Positions 1 through 6,832 of a stretch of 44,489 bases of DNA are shown piece after piece. Every line of letters begins with the position of its first letter. Positions within the stretch are counted from its first letter, which is position 1. Source of the stretch: a virus; the IMG/VR virus record IMGVR_UViG_3300037237_000099, positions 1 to 44,489 of that record. The stretch is one strand, 5' to 3'. The notes beneath the pieces were generated by a model, which did not search any database, was not told the DNA's origin, and saw only the letters and a program-made list of their open reading frames with translations. The position numbers and the translations under genes are program-made.

Positions 1-2
1 GC

Positions 3-833
3 CAGAGCGCATACAACTCGCTCCCGTCGGTCTCCGTCACGGCCAACATGATTTCGACGCCGACGTACCTGACCCGTGTCCGCGCCGAATATGACCACCA
101 CGACACCGCCGCAATGTCCAACTGGGGCGTGTCGATCGTGGATGCTCAGCGCCTCGGCATGCGTCAGGGCATTTTCCAGCAGGCCCGCTCTGCCTTGCTC
201 TACGGCTTCAACCCGACCACGGGTGAGGGCCTGATGAACACGGCGGGCGCCATGACCGTCAACCTGCCGGCGGACATGAACAACAACGACACCGTCGTGA
301 CCTACGATAACGGTGCGATGGCGATCTTCCTGCTCACGCAGATCTCCGGCATCAAGACCCGAACCATGCAGCTGGGTATCGGCCAGCGCATCGTGGTCCT
401 GGGGCCGCAACGCGTTCTGGGTGCCTTCGAATACCAGAACATCGTGCAGCTCACCCAGTTCCAGCGCTCCGGCGCCGGCTCGGCCACCACCGCTGGCGTC
501 GTCAAAGACGTGCTTGAGTGGAATGATGACGAGATCGACTGGGTCTACGACGACACGCTGATCGGTCAAGGCGCCGGGGGCTCGGACGCGGTGATCATCA
601 CCCTGCCGGAAGTCAAGAAGCCGAACGGCGGAAAGGTCAACACCAACGAGTTCGCCAAGCTCGCCCCGGGCCTGGAGGCATGCAACCTCATGCTCTGGGA
701 CATGGCGGCTCCGCGCGAGATCTCGACGCCGCTGGCCGGTGGCGCGATCGATGTGCTCTCCGAGCTGCGCATGACCTCGGGCTGGAACGTCCGCCCCGAG
801 GCCATCGTCATCGTGAGCATGGTCTACCAATAA
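3..833 (+). CDS. Major capsid protein, DUF2184-like (5' partial)
   Basis: Probable major head subunit. The frame is open from base 3, so the gene begins left of the window and the Met at base 48 is internal (residue 16 of the visible part). The visible 276 residues resemble the DUF2184 capsid family: a long conserved stretch with LGIGQRIVVLGPQRVLGAFEY, a V-x-PEVKKPNGGKVNTNEFAKL-type segment, and an end of the type GGAIDVLSELRMTSGWNVRP. Position supports this: it is the first gene of a connector-sheath-tube-tape measure series. DUF2184 capsids have the HK97 fold (family knowledge). The N-terminal arm is outside the window. Confidence 0.8.
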   Translation, partial: QSAYNSLPSVSVTANMISTPTYLTRVRAEYDHHDTAAMSNWGVSIVDAQRLGMRQGIFQQARSALLYGFNPTTGEGLMNTAGAMTVNLPADMNNNDTVVTYDNGAMAIFLLTQISGIKTRTMQLGIGQRIVVLGPQRVLGAFEYQNIVQLTQFQRSGAGSATTAGVVKDVLEWNDDEIDWVYDDTLIGQGAGGSDAVIITLPEVKKPNGGKVNTNEFAKLAPGLEACNLMLWDMAAPREISTPLAGGAIDVLSELRMTSGWNVRPEAIVIVSMVYQ

Positions 834-840
834 GCCGACC

Positions 841-873
841 GAAGAGCGGGGCGCCTAGTGCGCTCCGCTCTTC
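841..873. other. Hairpin just after the capsid gene
   Basis: A 14-bp inverted repeat with one G-U pair (841-854 with 860-873, loop of 5) starts 8 bases after the capsid stop codon. On the + strand it is followed by A-rich sequence, not a T-tract, so it is not a classical terminator. It may protect the 3' end of the capsid mRNA or reduce read-through. Confidence 0.6.
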
Positions 874-915
874 AAAACAAAAAATCGACCGCCGCATAAA
901 AATCGAGGATCAAAG

Positions 916-1425
916 ATGAAGCTCTTTATTGCCAATATGTCGACCAAGCCGCACGACTTCATTTTCCGTGTGCCGGGTAGCACCCGCCTCCATCACCAGC
1001 TCATCCACCCCGGCTCCCAGGTGCAGGTCTACAAAGAGGATCTCAGCGCCGTTCTCCGGGGCATTGTTCAGCAGCACGAGCGCTACGGCTTGAAGCCGGC
1101 CTCCGAAGTGCTGCAGCGCAAGGGCTATACGGGCCTATGCTATTCGTTCGATCAACCTGTCCCGGTCGACACCTTCATGGTGGCCCAGGAGAAGAATGAC
1201 ACCGCGCTGACCGAGGAGGGCATCGAGCGCCGCCGCAACGAGGCCGCCTCGATCCATGACCGCCTGAATGCTCCCGAGGCCGGCGCGCTGGCGAGCGTGG
1301 AGCTTGAAGTGGTCGAGGTCCCTAAGACGCTGGGCGGCGATGTTGGCGTCAATGAGACCATTTCCGTGGGCACCGATCCGGCCCGTACTGCCCCCCAGAA
1401 CCAGGGCCGCCGCGGGCGTCGCTAA
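916..1425 (+). CDS. Conserved virion-module protein downstream of capsid
   Basis: 169 residues, function not recognised. It begins after a GAGGA ribosome site with MKLFIANMSTKPHDFIFRV. It reads as a compact beta-rich N-terminal domain up to about residue 90, then a charged stretch (EEGIERRRNEA) and a Pro/Gly/Arg-rich tail ending GRRGRR. Position directly after the capsid and before the connector genes suggests a head-associated or connector role. The basic tail could contact DNA, but that is a guess. Confidence 0.6.
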   Translation: MKLFIANMSTKPHDFIFRVPGSTRLHHQLIHPGSQVQVYKEDLSAVLRGIVQQHERYGLKPASEVLQRKGYTGLCYSFDQPVPVDTFMVAQEKNDTALTEEGIERRRNEAASIHDRLNAPEAGALASVELEVVEVPKTLGGDVGVNETISVGTDPARTAPQNQGRRGRR

Positions 1426-1441
1426 AATCTAGGAGACCCGA

Positions 1442-1924
1442 ATGTCTGGCACCTCACCCGAGACCACACCGACCCTGGCGGGGTTCCAGGCATTCGTGAC
1501 GACCGCAGTGCAGATCCCGACCTCCGTTCTGCCGGCGAACTCGCCTTATTTCGGCTACGCCTACAACGTCGCGCTCTCGATCGTGAGCAAGCAATTCCTG
1601 CTCGTGGATCCTGGGATCTATGTCCTCGCGGTTTACAATCTCGCAGCCCACAACCTGGTCAGCTTCGCCCAGGACGCGCCTGGCGCTCCGGTGTACCAGG
1701 ATGGTCTTCCGTACTTTGCGTTCCAGCGCCAAAACTTCGGGCTCTCGGGCTTCGTGCCTGGCGTCATCTCGAGCTCCTCGGACCAGGGCACCAGCCAATC
1801 CACGGAGGTCCTTGAGGGCTTTAAGACCATGACTTTGCTCGACCTGAACGCCACGAAGACGCCGTGGGGACAGGTCTACATCATGTTCGCGAGCCAGATC
1901 GGCTCGCTTTGGGGGGCCTCATAG
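1442..1924 (+). CDS. Putative head-tail connector (DUF4054-like)
   Basis: 160 residues. The layout, an N-terminal FQAFVTTAVQIPTS segment followed by a helical YNVALSIVS...VYNLAAHNLVSFAQ region, resembles the helical head-completion/adaptor proteins annotated DUF4054 in phages with DUF2184 capsids. The match is by eye only. The stop codon TAG overlaps the GTG start of the next gene (taGTG), showing translational coupling. A good ribosome site (AGGAG) precedes the ATG. Confidence 0.5.
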   Translation: MSGTSPETTPTLAGFQAFVTTAVQIPTSVLPANSPYFGYAYNVALSIVSKQFLLVDPGIYVLAVYNLAAHNLVSFAQDAPGAPVYQDGLPYFAFQRQNFGLSGFVPGVISSSSDQGTSQSTEVLEGFKTMTLLDLNATKTPWGQVYIMFASQIGSLWGAS

Positions 1925-2166
1925 TGGACATTGACCGGATAAAATTGACCAAGCACATCGGCGAGGCCATAGGCGTCGACCTGCTCAGCCTGAGATCGTT
2001 CGAGTTGAAGGTCGAGAAGAAGCCGATCGGTGGGCTATCGATTAAGCTCCACCTCTTCGACGACACCGCGCCCGACGTTGCCAAGAGGTTAGCGGATGCG
2101 TTCGCTGCCCGCTACTCGCCGGAGAAGGCGCAACCCCCAGCCCCGCCGCCTTTGACCCCACCATGA
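1924..2166 (+). CDS. Small protein of connector module, GTG start
   Basis: 80 residues, starting at the GTG that overlaps the previous stop; a G-rich run (gggggg) lies upstream. A longer frame from 1864 would overlap the previous gene by 60 bases and begin with atypical sequence, so the GTG is preferred. The body is a mixed alpha/beta domain (VDIDRIKLTKHIGEAIG...LSIKLHLFDDTAPDVAKRLADAF) with a Pro-rich tail. Function unknown; sits among head-tail joining genes. Confidence 0.6.
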   Translation: MDIDRIKLTKHIGEAIGVDLLSLRSFELKVEKKPIGGLSIKLHLFDDTAPDVAKRLADAFAARYSPEKAQPPAPPPLTPP

Positions 2167-2663
2167 ACCTAAAGCTGCATCTCGGCGTCTTCGAGTTCCC
2201 TTATTCGGTGCATGTACCAGAGAGCGGCCGCCGTGCTGTGGCCCGCCTGCGCGGAGGTAGCATTGAGAGATTTACAGCAGCACCGGCCGGCGCCGAGACT
2301 ACCGCTGACATCGCCACAATTCTCGAGGCGAAGTACCACGTCATCGAGATATTTTACGAACAAAACGCCCAGGAGATCGCCGACCTGGTGGCAGATTCGA
2401 TGGCTGGCTCGCTTGAGACCCTGATGATGGGCCAAGTGCCACGCGACCCGATGCTCGGCGCCATGAGCGCGATCGAGAAGCTGTTCAAGAATTGGATTCT
2501 CTCCGGCGGCATGGAGAAGCTGGGATACCCCGGCGTGCCGACCCAGGCTGCGCTCGATGGCGTGAATCACGCCCTGAAGCTGAAGAAGGGGCCGCGGCGC
2601 CCGTCGTTCAAGGATACCGGGCTTTACATGAGCGCCTTTCACGCATGGATGAGCAATGGTTAG
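2163..2663 (+). CDS. Putative neck / tail-completion protein
   Basis: 166 residues. The C-terminal signature RRPSFKDTGLYMSAFHAWM resembles the 'DTG-Y-x-SF-x-AW' ending seen in phage neck/virion-morphogenesis proteins, and a helical segment around residues 60-90 (AQEIADLVADSMAGSLETLM) matches that type. Its place between connector genes and the sheath fits a role in closing the neck or tail end. The ATG overlaps the preceding stop by 4 bases. Confidence 0.55.
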   Translation: MNLKLHLGVFEFPYSVHVPESGRRAVARLRGGSIERFTAAPAGAETTADIATILEAKYHVIEIFYEQNAQEIADLVADSMAGSLETLMMGQVPRDPMLGAMSAIEKLFKNWILSGGMEKLGYPGVPTQAALDGVNHALKLKKGPRRPSFKDTGLYMSAFHAWMSNG

Positions 2664-3687
2664 CATCAACGAGGCGCAAAGCTACCCGCACCGGCTCCAG
2701 GCCGGCCTGGACGCGGGCCTGGATACGCTCAGCCAGGAGCAGATCGTCACCTTCACGAAGTACATCCGGGTGGTGCTGCCCCTGGACGGCTTCGTGTTCT
2801 GGGTCCGCGCGGGCCTGGTGAACGCCTCGGCGCTCCCGAACACCGCCTTGCTGGGCCAGTTCCGGCCCGACCAGCCGGCCGCTACGGGCGGGGCCGACAC
2901 CATCACAGTCAAGGGCTCCTTTCACTATAGCGTGCAGCGCCGGCAGCTCGACGATCAAACCCTCGACGTGAACTCCTGCGTGTTTACCTCGCAGTCTTCG
3001 CTTGAGGATTTCAACTACATAAACCCCCAGATCATGTATCTGGGCGAGTTTAAGAATATTCGCTTCTCCTTCTCGCAGCGTGGCAACTTCTACCAGCAGG
3101 CGAGCCTCTGGCATTATGTCGGCGACGCGGTCTACCCGGATATGGAGACGCAGATCGTCGATACCCTGGACGGGTTCGACCTGCAGAACCGGGTGGTCTC
3201 CAACAGCCTGCCGATATGGCTGGCCCTGGATCCGTCAAACCCGCCCTACCCGTTTCCGGGCTCGCAGCGCATTCCGATGTACCCCTCGATGCTGGTACCG
3301 GATGATATCTACCCGCCCTGGTGCTCCGTCGACGTCCAGTCGACCGAAGTGCTGCTCACCGCGCCCTATATCGACTCCGCCACCGGCAGCCATTACCAAC
3401 TCGCGCAGGACGTCGTGCGGCTCACCTTCTACGGGATCCGCAATTTCAGCATTCTGGACTTCGTCGACTACGTGAACATCATGACGCAGGTCCCGGATCC
3501 GCTCTTCGGAATCATGAACCTGCCGGCGGTGCAGGATGAGAAGAAGACCCAGGCCGAGCTCTCGGTGATCGCTCAAAAGAAGTCGATCACCTACGAGATC
3601 ACCTACAACCAAACCCGCATGCGCCAGGTCGCGCAGGCGCTCATCGAGAAAGTCTTAGTCGGCTATCTCATTCAACCAGGAGTGTAA
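2656..3687 (+). CDS. Conserved tail/neck structural protein (unknown fold)
   Basis: 343 residues, overlapping the previous gene by 8 bases. No catalytic motif seen. It is rich in aromatic residues and beta-type sequence (YIRVVLPLDGFVFWVRAGL, FHYSVQRRQLDDQTLDVNS, FKNIRFSFSQRGNFYQQ) and ends with a helical segment (TQAELSVIAQKKSITYEITYNQTRMRQVAQALIEK). Length and location before the sheath suggest a virion structural component, for example a tail terminator or neck protein. Inference from synteny only. Confidence 0.55.
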   Translation: MVSINEAQSYPHRLQAGLDAGLDTLSQEQIVTFTKYIRVVLPLDGFVFWVRAGLVNASALPNTALLGQFRPDQPAATGGADTITVKGSFHYSVQRRQLDDQTLDVNSCVFTSQSSLEDFNYINPQIMYLGEFKNIRFSFSQRGNFYQQASLWHYVGDAVYPDMETQIVDTLDGFDLQNRVVSNSLPIWLALDPSNPPYPFPGSQRIPMYPSMLVPDDIYPPWCSVDVQSTEVLLTAPYIDSATGSHYQLAQDVVRLTFYGIRNFSILDFVDYVNIMTQVPDPLFGIMNLPAVQDEKKTQAELSVIAQKKSITYEITYNQTRMRQVAQALIEKVLVGYLIQPGV

Positions 3688-3690
3688 TCC

Positions 3691-4017
3691 GTGTCCCAGA
3701 CGCCCTTTAATGCCCAGAACTCGATCCTCTCTTCCGCTGGCGGCCAGCACTCGGCGCTTGCTCTCCAGGCCGGCCCGAACTTGGTTAAAGCCTCCCCGGG
3801 CCGCATCTGCAAATTGAGCATCACCACCGCCGGCACCGCCGGCACGCTGGCCGTAAACGATTGCGCGACCACGGGTGCCGTGACTGCCGAAAATCTCATC
3901 TATAATGGGCTCGACACCTCTCCGGCAGGCACCGTCGTGGATCTTGAGTTCCCCTGCCTCTACGGCATCGTCGTGACGGTCCCGACCGGCGGCGTGGTCT
4001 CGGTCTCCTACCTCTAA
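3691..4017 (+). CDS. Small beta-rich virion protein
   Basis: 108 residues, starting at GTG 3691 after AGGAG (3678-3682). Beta-rich, with alternating Gly/Thr/Val stretches such as RICKLSITTAGTAGTLAVND and a closing GIVVTVPTGGVVSVSYL. It looks like a small jelly-roll or Ig-like accessory/decoration protein. The product of 18504-18848 has a comparable plan (short N-arm, beta domain ending in V-S-Y), possibly the same broad family. Confidence 0.6.
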   Translation: MSQTPFNAQNSILSSAGGQHSALALQAGPNLVKASPGRICKLSITTAGTAGTLAVNDCATTGAVTAENLIYNGLDTSPAGTVVDLEFPCLYGIVVTVPTGGVVSVSYL

Positions 4018-4053
4018 TCTTCCCCAACAACGCACGCGCGCGGAGTACCCAGC

Positions 4054-5478
4054 ATGAGCGGCTACACGGGCTATGTGCCCATTACTCGAGTAAATGTTTC
4101 CCAGCAGCTCGCGCCCAAACCGAGCGTGCTGCAACGTACCGGCACCCTGGTCAGCCAGGGGTCCACGAACCTGACGCCAGGCTCCTACTACCTCCTGACC
4201 AGCTTGAGCAGTTTGACGCCGCTCTTGATGGGTCAGGTAGCGATTACGAGCCTGGCCTGGGCTACCGGAATGGTCACCATGGCCGTGCCGGAGGAGAACT
4301 ACACGATCGGCGATACCTTCGAGATCACCGTGACTGGGGCCTCCCCGGCGGGCTACAACGGCGCCTATCTGGCGACCGTCGCCAGTGCCACCACCCTGAC
4401 CTACCCGCTGACCACCAACCCCGGCACGGCCACGACGATGGGGTTTTACACCCTCGAGGACGTGTCCGAGACGACCGAGATGGCGACCACCTATTTCGCC
4501 GCGCCTGGTGCTCCGTCGGTCTACGTGCTCGAGCTCGGCGTCGGGACCGCTGCGATGGGCGTCACCGAGCTGATGGCGTTCATCACCGAGACGCCTGGGT
4601 TCTTCTACTCGTACCTCCTGCCGCACTCCTGGGGCGTGGAGCCTACGTTCTTCACCTTCGCCAACAATTACACGGCGCCAACCGCGAAGGTCTACTTCCA
4701 CCTCACCACGACGCTGGCCTACTGGCAGGCGAACCCGACGGTCTTCACGCCGCTGTTGAAGAGCGTAATCGTCACCATCGAGGCGCCTGCGGTCGCGGCC
4801 GCATGGCTTGCCGGCACACCGTATGAGTTCTCGGCCGCCGCGGGCTTCGCTGTCACGCTGACCTTGAACCCGTCGCCGACCAATCAGGTTACCCAGGCGG
4901 CATACTCGTATCTCTACGGCGTCACGCCCTACCCGACGTTCGGGAATTCCACCCTCTTCACACAGCTCTCAACCGCCAATATCAACATTGTCGGCACCGG
5001 CGCGGAGGGCGGCCTAACGAACGCGGTCTGGATGTTTGGCACCACGCTCGATGGCATGGATTTCAATAAGTATTGGTATTCAGTCGATAACGTGCAGGTC
5101 AACCTGGACCTGTACACCTCGGCCGCTGTCATCAACGGGTCGAACAACCCGCAGGCCCCGCTCAACTACAATCAGCAGGGCATCAACTCCCTGCAGGGCG
5201 TCGGCGGCTCGGTCATGCGGAGCGAGATCGCTTACAGCCTGGCGCTCGGCACTCTGCTCCTGACCCAGATGGACGGCGCGTCCTTCGCAGCAGCGGTCGA
5301 GGCCGGTGCCTTCGCCGGCTACGTGGTGGTCAATGCAGTGCCGTTCATGAGCTACGTGCAGATCAACCCGTCGGACTACCCGGCGCGGATCTACCAGGGC
5401 TTGTCGGTCGCCTACACCGTGCAGAACGGCTTTAAGCAGATCGTCTATAATGTGACCGTCGCTAACTTCGTGGCGTAA
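4054..5478 (+). CDS. Tail sheath protein (DUF3383 type)
   Basis: 474 residues. It forms the contractile sheath around the tail tube. The C-terminal half has the sheath-like signature LDGMDFNKYWYSVDNVQVNL followed by INGSNNPQAPLNYNQQGINSLQ, as in DUF3383 sheath proteins. The last segment (AYTVQNGFKQIVYNVTVANF) gives the extended strand expected for sheath handshaking. The tube gene follows at 12 bases, the usual sheath-tube pair. This defines the phage as a myovirus-type. Confidence 0.85.
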   Translation: MSGYTGYVPITRVNVSQQLAPKPSVLQRTGTLVSQGSTNLTPGSYYLLTSLSSLTPLLMGQVAITSLAWATGMVTMAVPEENYTIGDTFEITVTGASPAGYNGAYLATVASATTLTYPLTTNPGTATTMGFYTLEDVSETTEMATTYFAAPGAPSVYVLELGVGTAAMGVTELMAFITETPGFFYSYLLPHSWGVEPTFFTFANNYTAPTAKVYFHLTTTLAYWQANPTVFTPLLKSVIVTIEAPAVAAAWLAGTPYEFSAAAGFAVTLTLNPSPTNQVTQAAYSYLYGVTPYPTFGNSTLFTQLSTANINIVGTGAEGGLTNAVWMFGTTLDGMDFNKYWYSVDNVQVNLDLYTSAAVINGSNNPQAPLNYNQQGINSLQGVGGSVMRSEIAYSLALGTLLLTQMDGASFAAAVEAGAFAGYVVVNAVPFMSYVQINPSDYPARIYQGLSVAYTVQNGFKQIVYNVTVANFVA

Positions 5479-5489
5479 GGAGAACCCAA

Positions 5490-5951
5490 ATGTCAGGCAT
5501 CACCACGAGCAATCCGCAGATTGCGCAGGGCGTCCTAAACCGGATTCGAGGCAATATCCAAGTCTCCAGTTTCGCGGCGCTGAATATAACCCCGTCGTTC
5601 CTCGGGGTTGCCGGGTTCTCCTTCACCCGTAGCGGCCCTGCCACAACCATGATCGACACGTTGACCGGACGGGTGGGCTCCCCCGAACCCTACCAGCCGG
5701 TTGATGTCGAAATCCACCTGGTAAAATCTCAGGCTTTGGCTACGGCCTGGGAGGCGCAGCTGCAGAACCTGTCGATCATCGGCGACATCACTGTCTTTAC
5801 GGACGCCGCTGCGCAGCCGACGTACAGCTTCACGCAGATGACCATCCAGAACGTCGGGCCGATCGCGGTGAATGGTAAATCCGTGGAATATCTGCTCACG
5901 CTGACTGGCACCTACATCGTCAATAACGGGCTCTGGGCGCTCGTTATCTGA
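5490..5951 (+). CDS. Tail tube protein
   Basis: 153 residues with a clear AAGGAG site (5477-5482). Beta-barrel type sequence beginning with QGVLNRIRGNIQVSSFAALN and containing LTGRVGSPEPYQPVDVEIHL and a C-terminal VEYLLTLTGTYIVNN. Size and position between sheath and tail chaperone are those of contractile-tail tube proteins. The fold resembles Hcp/gp19-type tubes by general pattern only. Confidence 0.75.
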   Translation: MSGITTSNPQIAQGVLNRIRGNIQVSSFAALNITPSFLGVAGFSFTRSGPATTMIDTLTGRVGSPEPYQPVDVEIHLVKSQALATAWEAQLQNLSIIGDITVFTDAAAQPTYSFTQMTIQNVGPIAVNGKSVEYLLTLTGTYIVNNGLWALVI

Positions 5952-5960
5952 GCTTTTTCC

Positions 5961-6090
5961 CGACTGCACACAATCACACGAAAAAGCCCTTATAAATTCT
6001 CTTATGTGAGTTCTAATATATTTAGTAGATATATTATAATAGAAAAGAGGACTTTTTGACCCTCTGTTTTCGTGTGATTGTGTGCAGTCG
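5961..6090. repeat. 24-bp perfect inverted repeat flanking an AT-rich core
   Basis: Bases 5961-5984 and 6067-6090 are exact reverse complements (24 of 24). They enclose 82 bases of AT-rich DNA that contrast strongly with the GC-rich surroundings. The core holds a smaller hairpin (TAATATAT at 6014-6021 with ATATATTA at 6029-6036), a TATAAT at 6035-6040 and a short AGAGG/CCTCT hairpin (6046-6050 with 6061-6065). The left arm is also framed by GCTTTTT/AAAAAGC (5952-5958 with 5981-5987). The whole non-coding gap from 5952 to 6131 holds no gene. It could be a promoter plus processing or termination structure, an insertion remnant, or a protein-binding/replication site. Confidence 0.9.
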
Positions 6091-6131
6091 TCTTCCCCCG
6101 TCGAAAACCCGAAAAATTAGGACGCCGCGTC

Positions 6132-6716
6132 TTGAAAATCGACAGAAATTTAAACCTCACCCAGAAGCTCGAGACCGACTCTGGCGCCTGCTACGTCCAC
6201 TCCACCCCGATCTCGCGTATCGAGTGGGAGGAGTATTTCTACGTCCTCTCGCAGACCTATGCCTCGCTCTTCATGGGCGGCCTTGGCGTCTCTACTGGCC
6301 CCACCATGGCGGCGTTGATGCTGCGTAAGATCGCCAAGGATCAGGGTGTTTGGGAAGGCGACGCGGGCGTCGAAATCGGGCTGATGGGTGCGATCCGCCG
6401 GCTAACCAACGTGGTCGTCGCGACGGATCAGGGCTGGCAAACGCTCCCCTATGAGGTGGCCGTGAACCGGGGCATTCTCGATGAGGAGACCCAGGCGGAG
6501 GTGGAGAACGCCATCGTTTTTTTTATCTGCGTCTCGTCGGTGCTGCGCGGCCCGAAGACGCGTCCGAAGCTCCAAGTGACCCTTGGGATGATGCGTGCCT
6601 TGTGGGATGCGCAAACTACGCCATTGGATGTTATGGCGTTCGCCTCCTCCTTGACGACCTCGACGCCGGTCGCGCCTATTACGCCGAAGCCGCGGGCATC
6701 GTCTCTACCCTCCTAG
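6132..6716 (+). CDS. Tail assembly chaperone (gpG-like, upstream frame)
   Basis: 194 residues from TTG 6132, chosen because AGGA (6119-6122) is well spaced and the sequence becomes protein-like from here (LKIDRNLNLTQKLETDSG). Placed between tail tube and tape measure, the standard slot for tail assembly chaperones, which usually make a short and a frameshifted product. A run of eight T (6517-6524) within ENAIVFF offers a T-TTT-TTT -1 slippery site. The in-frame tail (TTSTPVAPITPKPRASSLPS) looks like a shadow of the other frame. Codon third positions stay G/C-rich in this frame past the T-run to about 6600, so the real switch may be further downstream. Confidence 0.7.
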   Translation: MKIDRNLNLTQKLETDSGACYVHSTPISRIEWEEYFYVLSQTYASLFMGGLGVSTGPTMAALMLRKIAKDQGVWEGDAGVEIGLMGAIRRLTNVVVATDQGWQTLPYEVAVNRGILDEETQAEVENAIVFFICVSSVLRGPKTRPKLQVTLGMMRALWDAQTTPLDVMAFASSLTTSTPVAPITPKPRASSLPS

Positions 6717-6826
6717 ATTTTGCTGCCACGACTGGCTTTGCGGCGTGTGTCGGCCAGCATGGGTTAACCAATTACCCCGACGCCCTTTCCTGGCGCCAAC
6801 GCTACCAAATCGCCCGCAAGCATTGA
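6602..6826 (+). CDS. Downstream (-1) frame of tail assembly chaperone
   Basis: This 74-codon frame has no credible start: only GTG 6602, without a ribosome site. It has strongly coding codon use from about 6640 to the stop (LLDDLDAGRAYYAEAAGIVSTLLDF then TNYPDALSWRQRYQIARKH). It lies in the -1 frame relative to the upstream chaperone and is open back to the T8 run at 6517-6524. The natural reading is a gpG/gpGT-type fusion made by programmed -1 frameshifting. An independent small gene is the alternative. Confidence 0.65.
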   Translation: MGCANYAIGCYGVRLLLDDLDAGRAYYAEAAGIVSTLLDFAATTGFAACVGQHGLTNYPDALSWRQRYQIARKH

Positions 6827-6832
6827 GGTCCT

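Noticed and set aside
841-873. Terminator after the capsid gene
   Set aside because: Strong hairpin but no T-tract on the + strand; reported only as a hairpin.
3655-4701. Long - strand frame (348 codons) opposite the sheath region
   Set aside because: Crosses several well-supported + strand genes; Gly/Arg-rich shadow composition of a high-GC antisense frame; no ribosome site.
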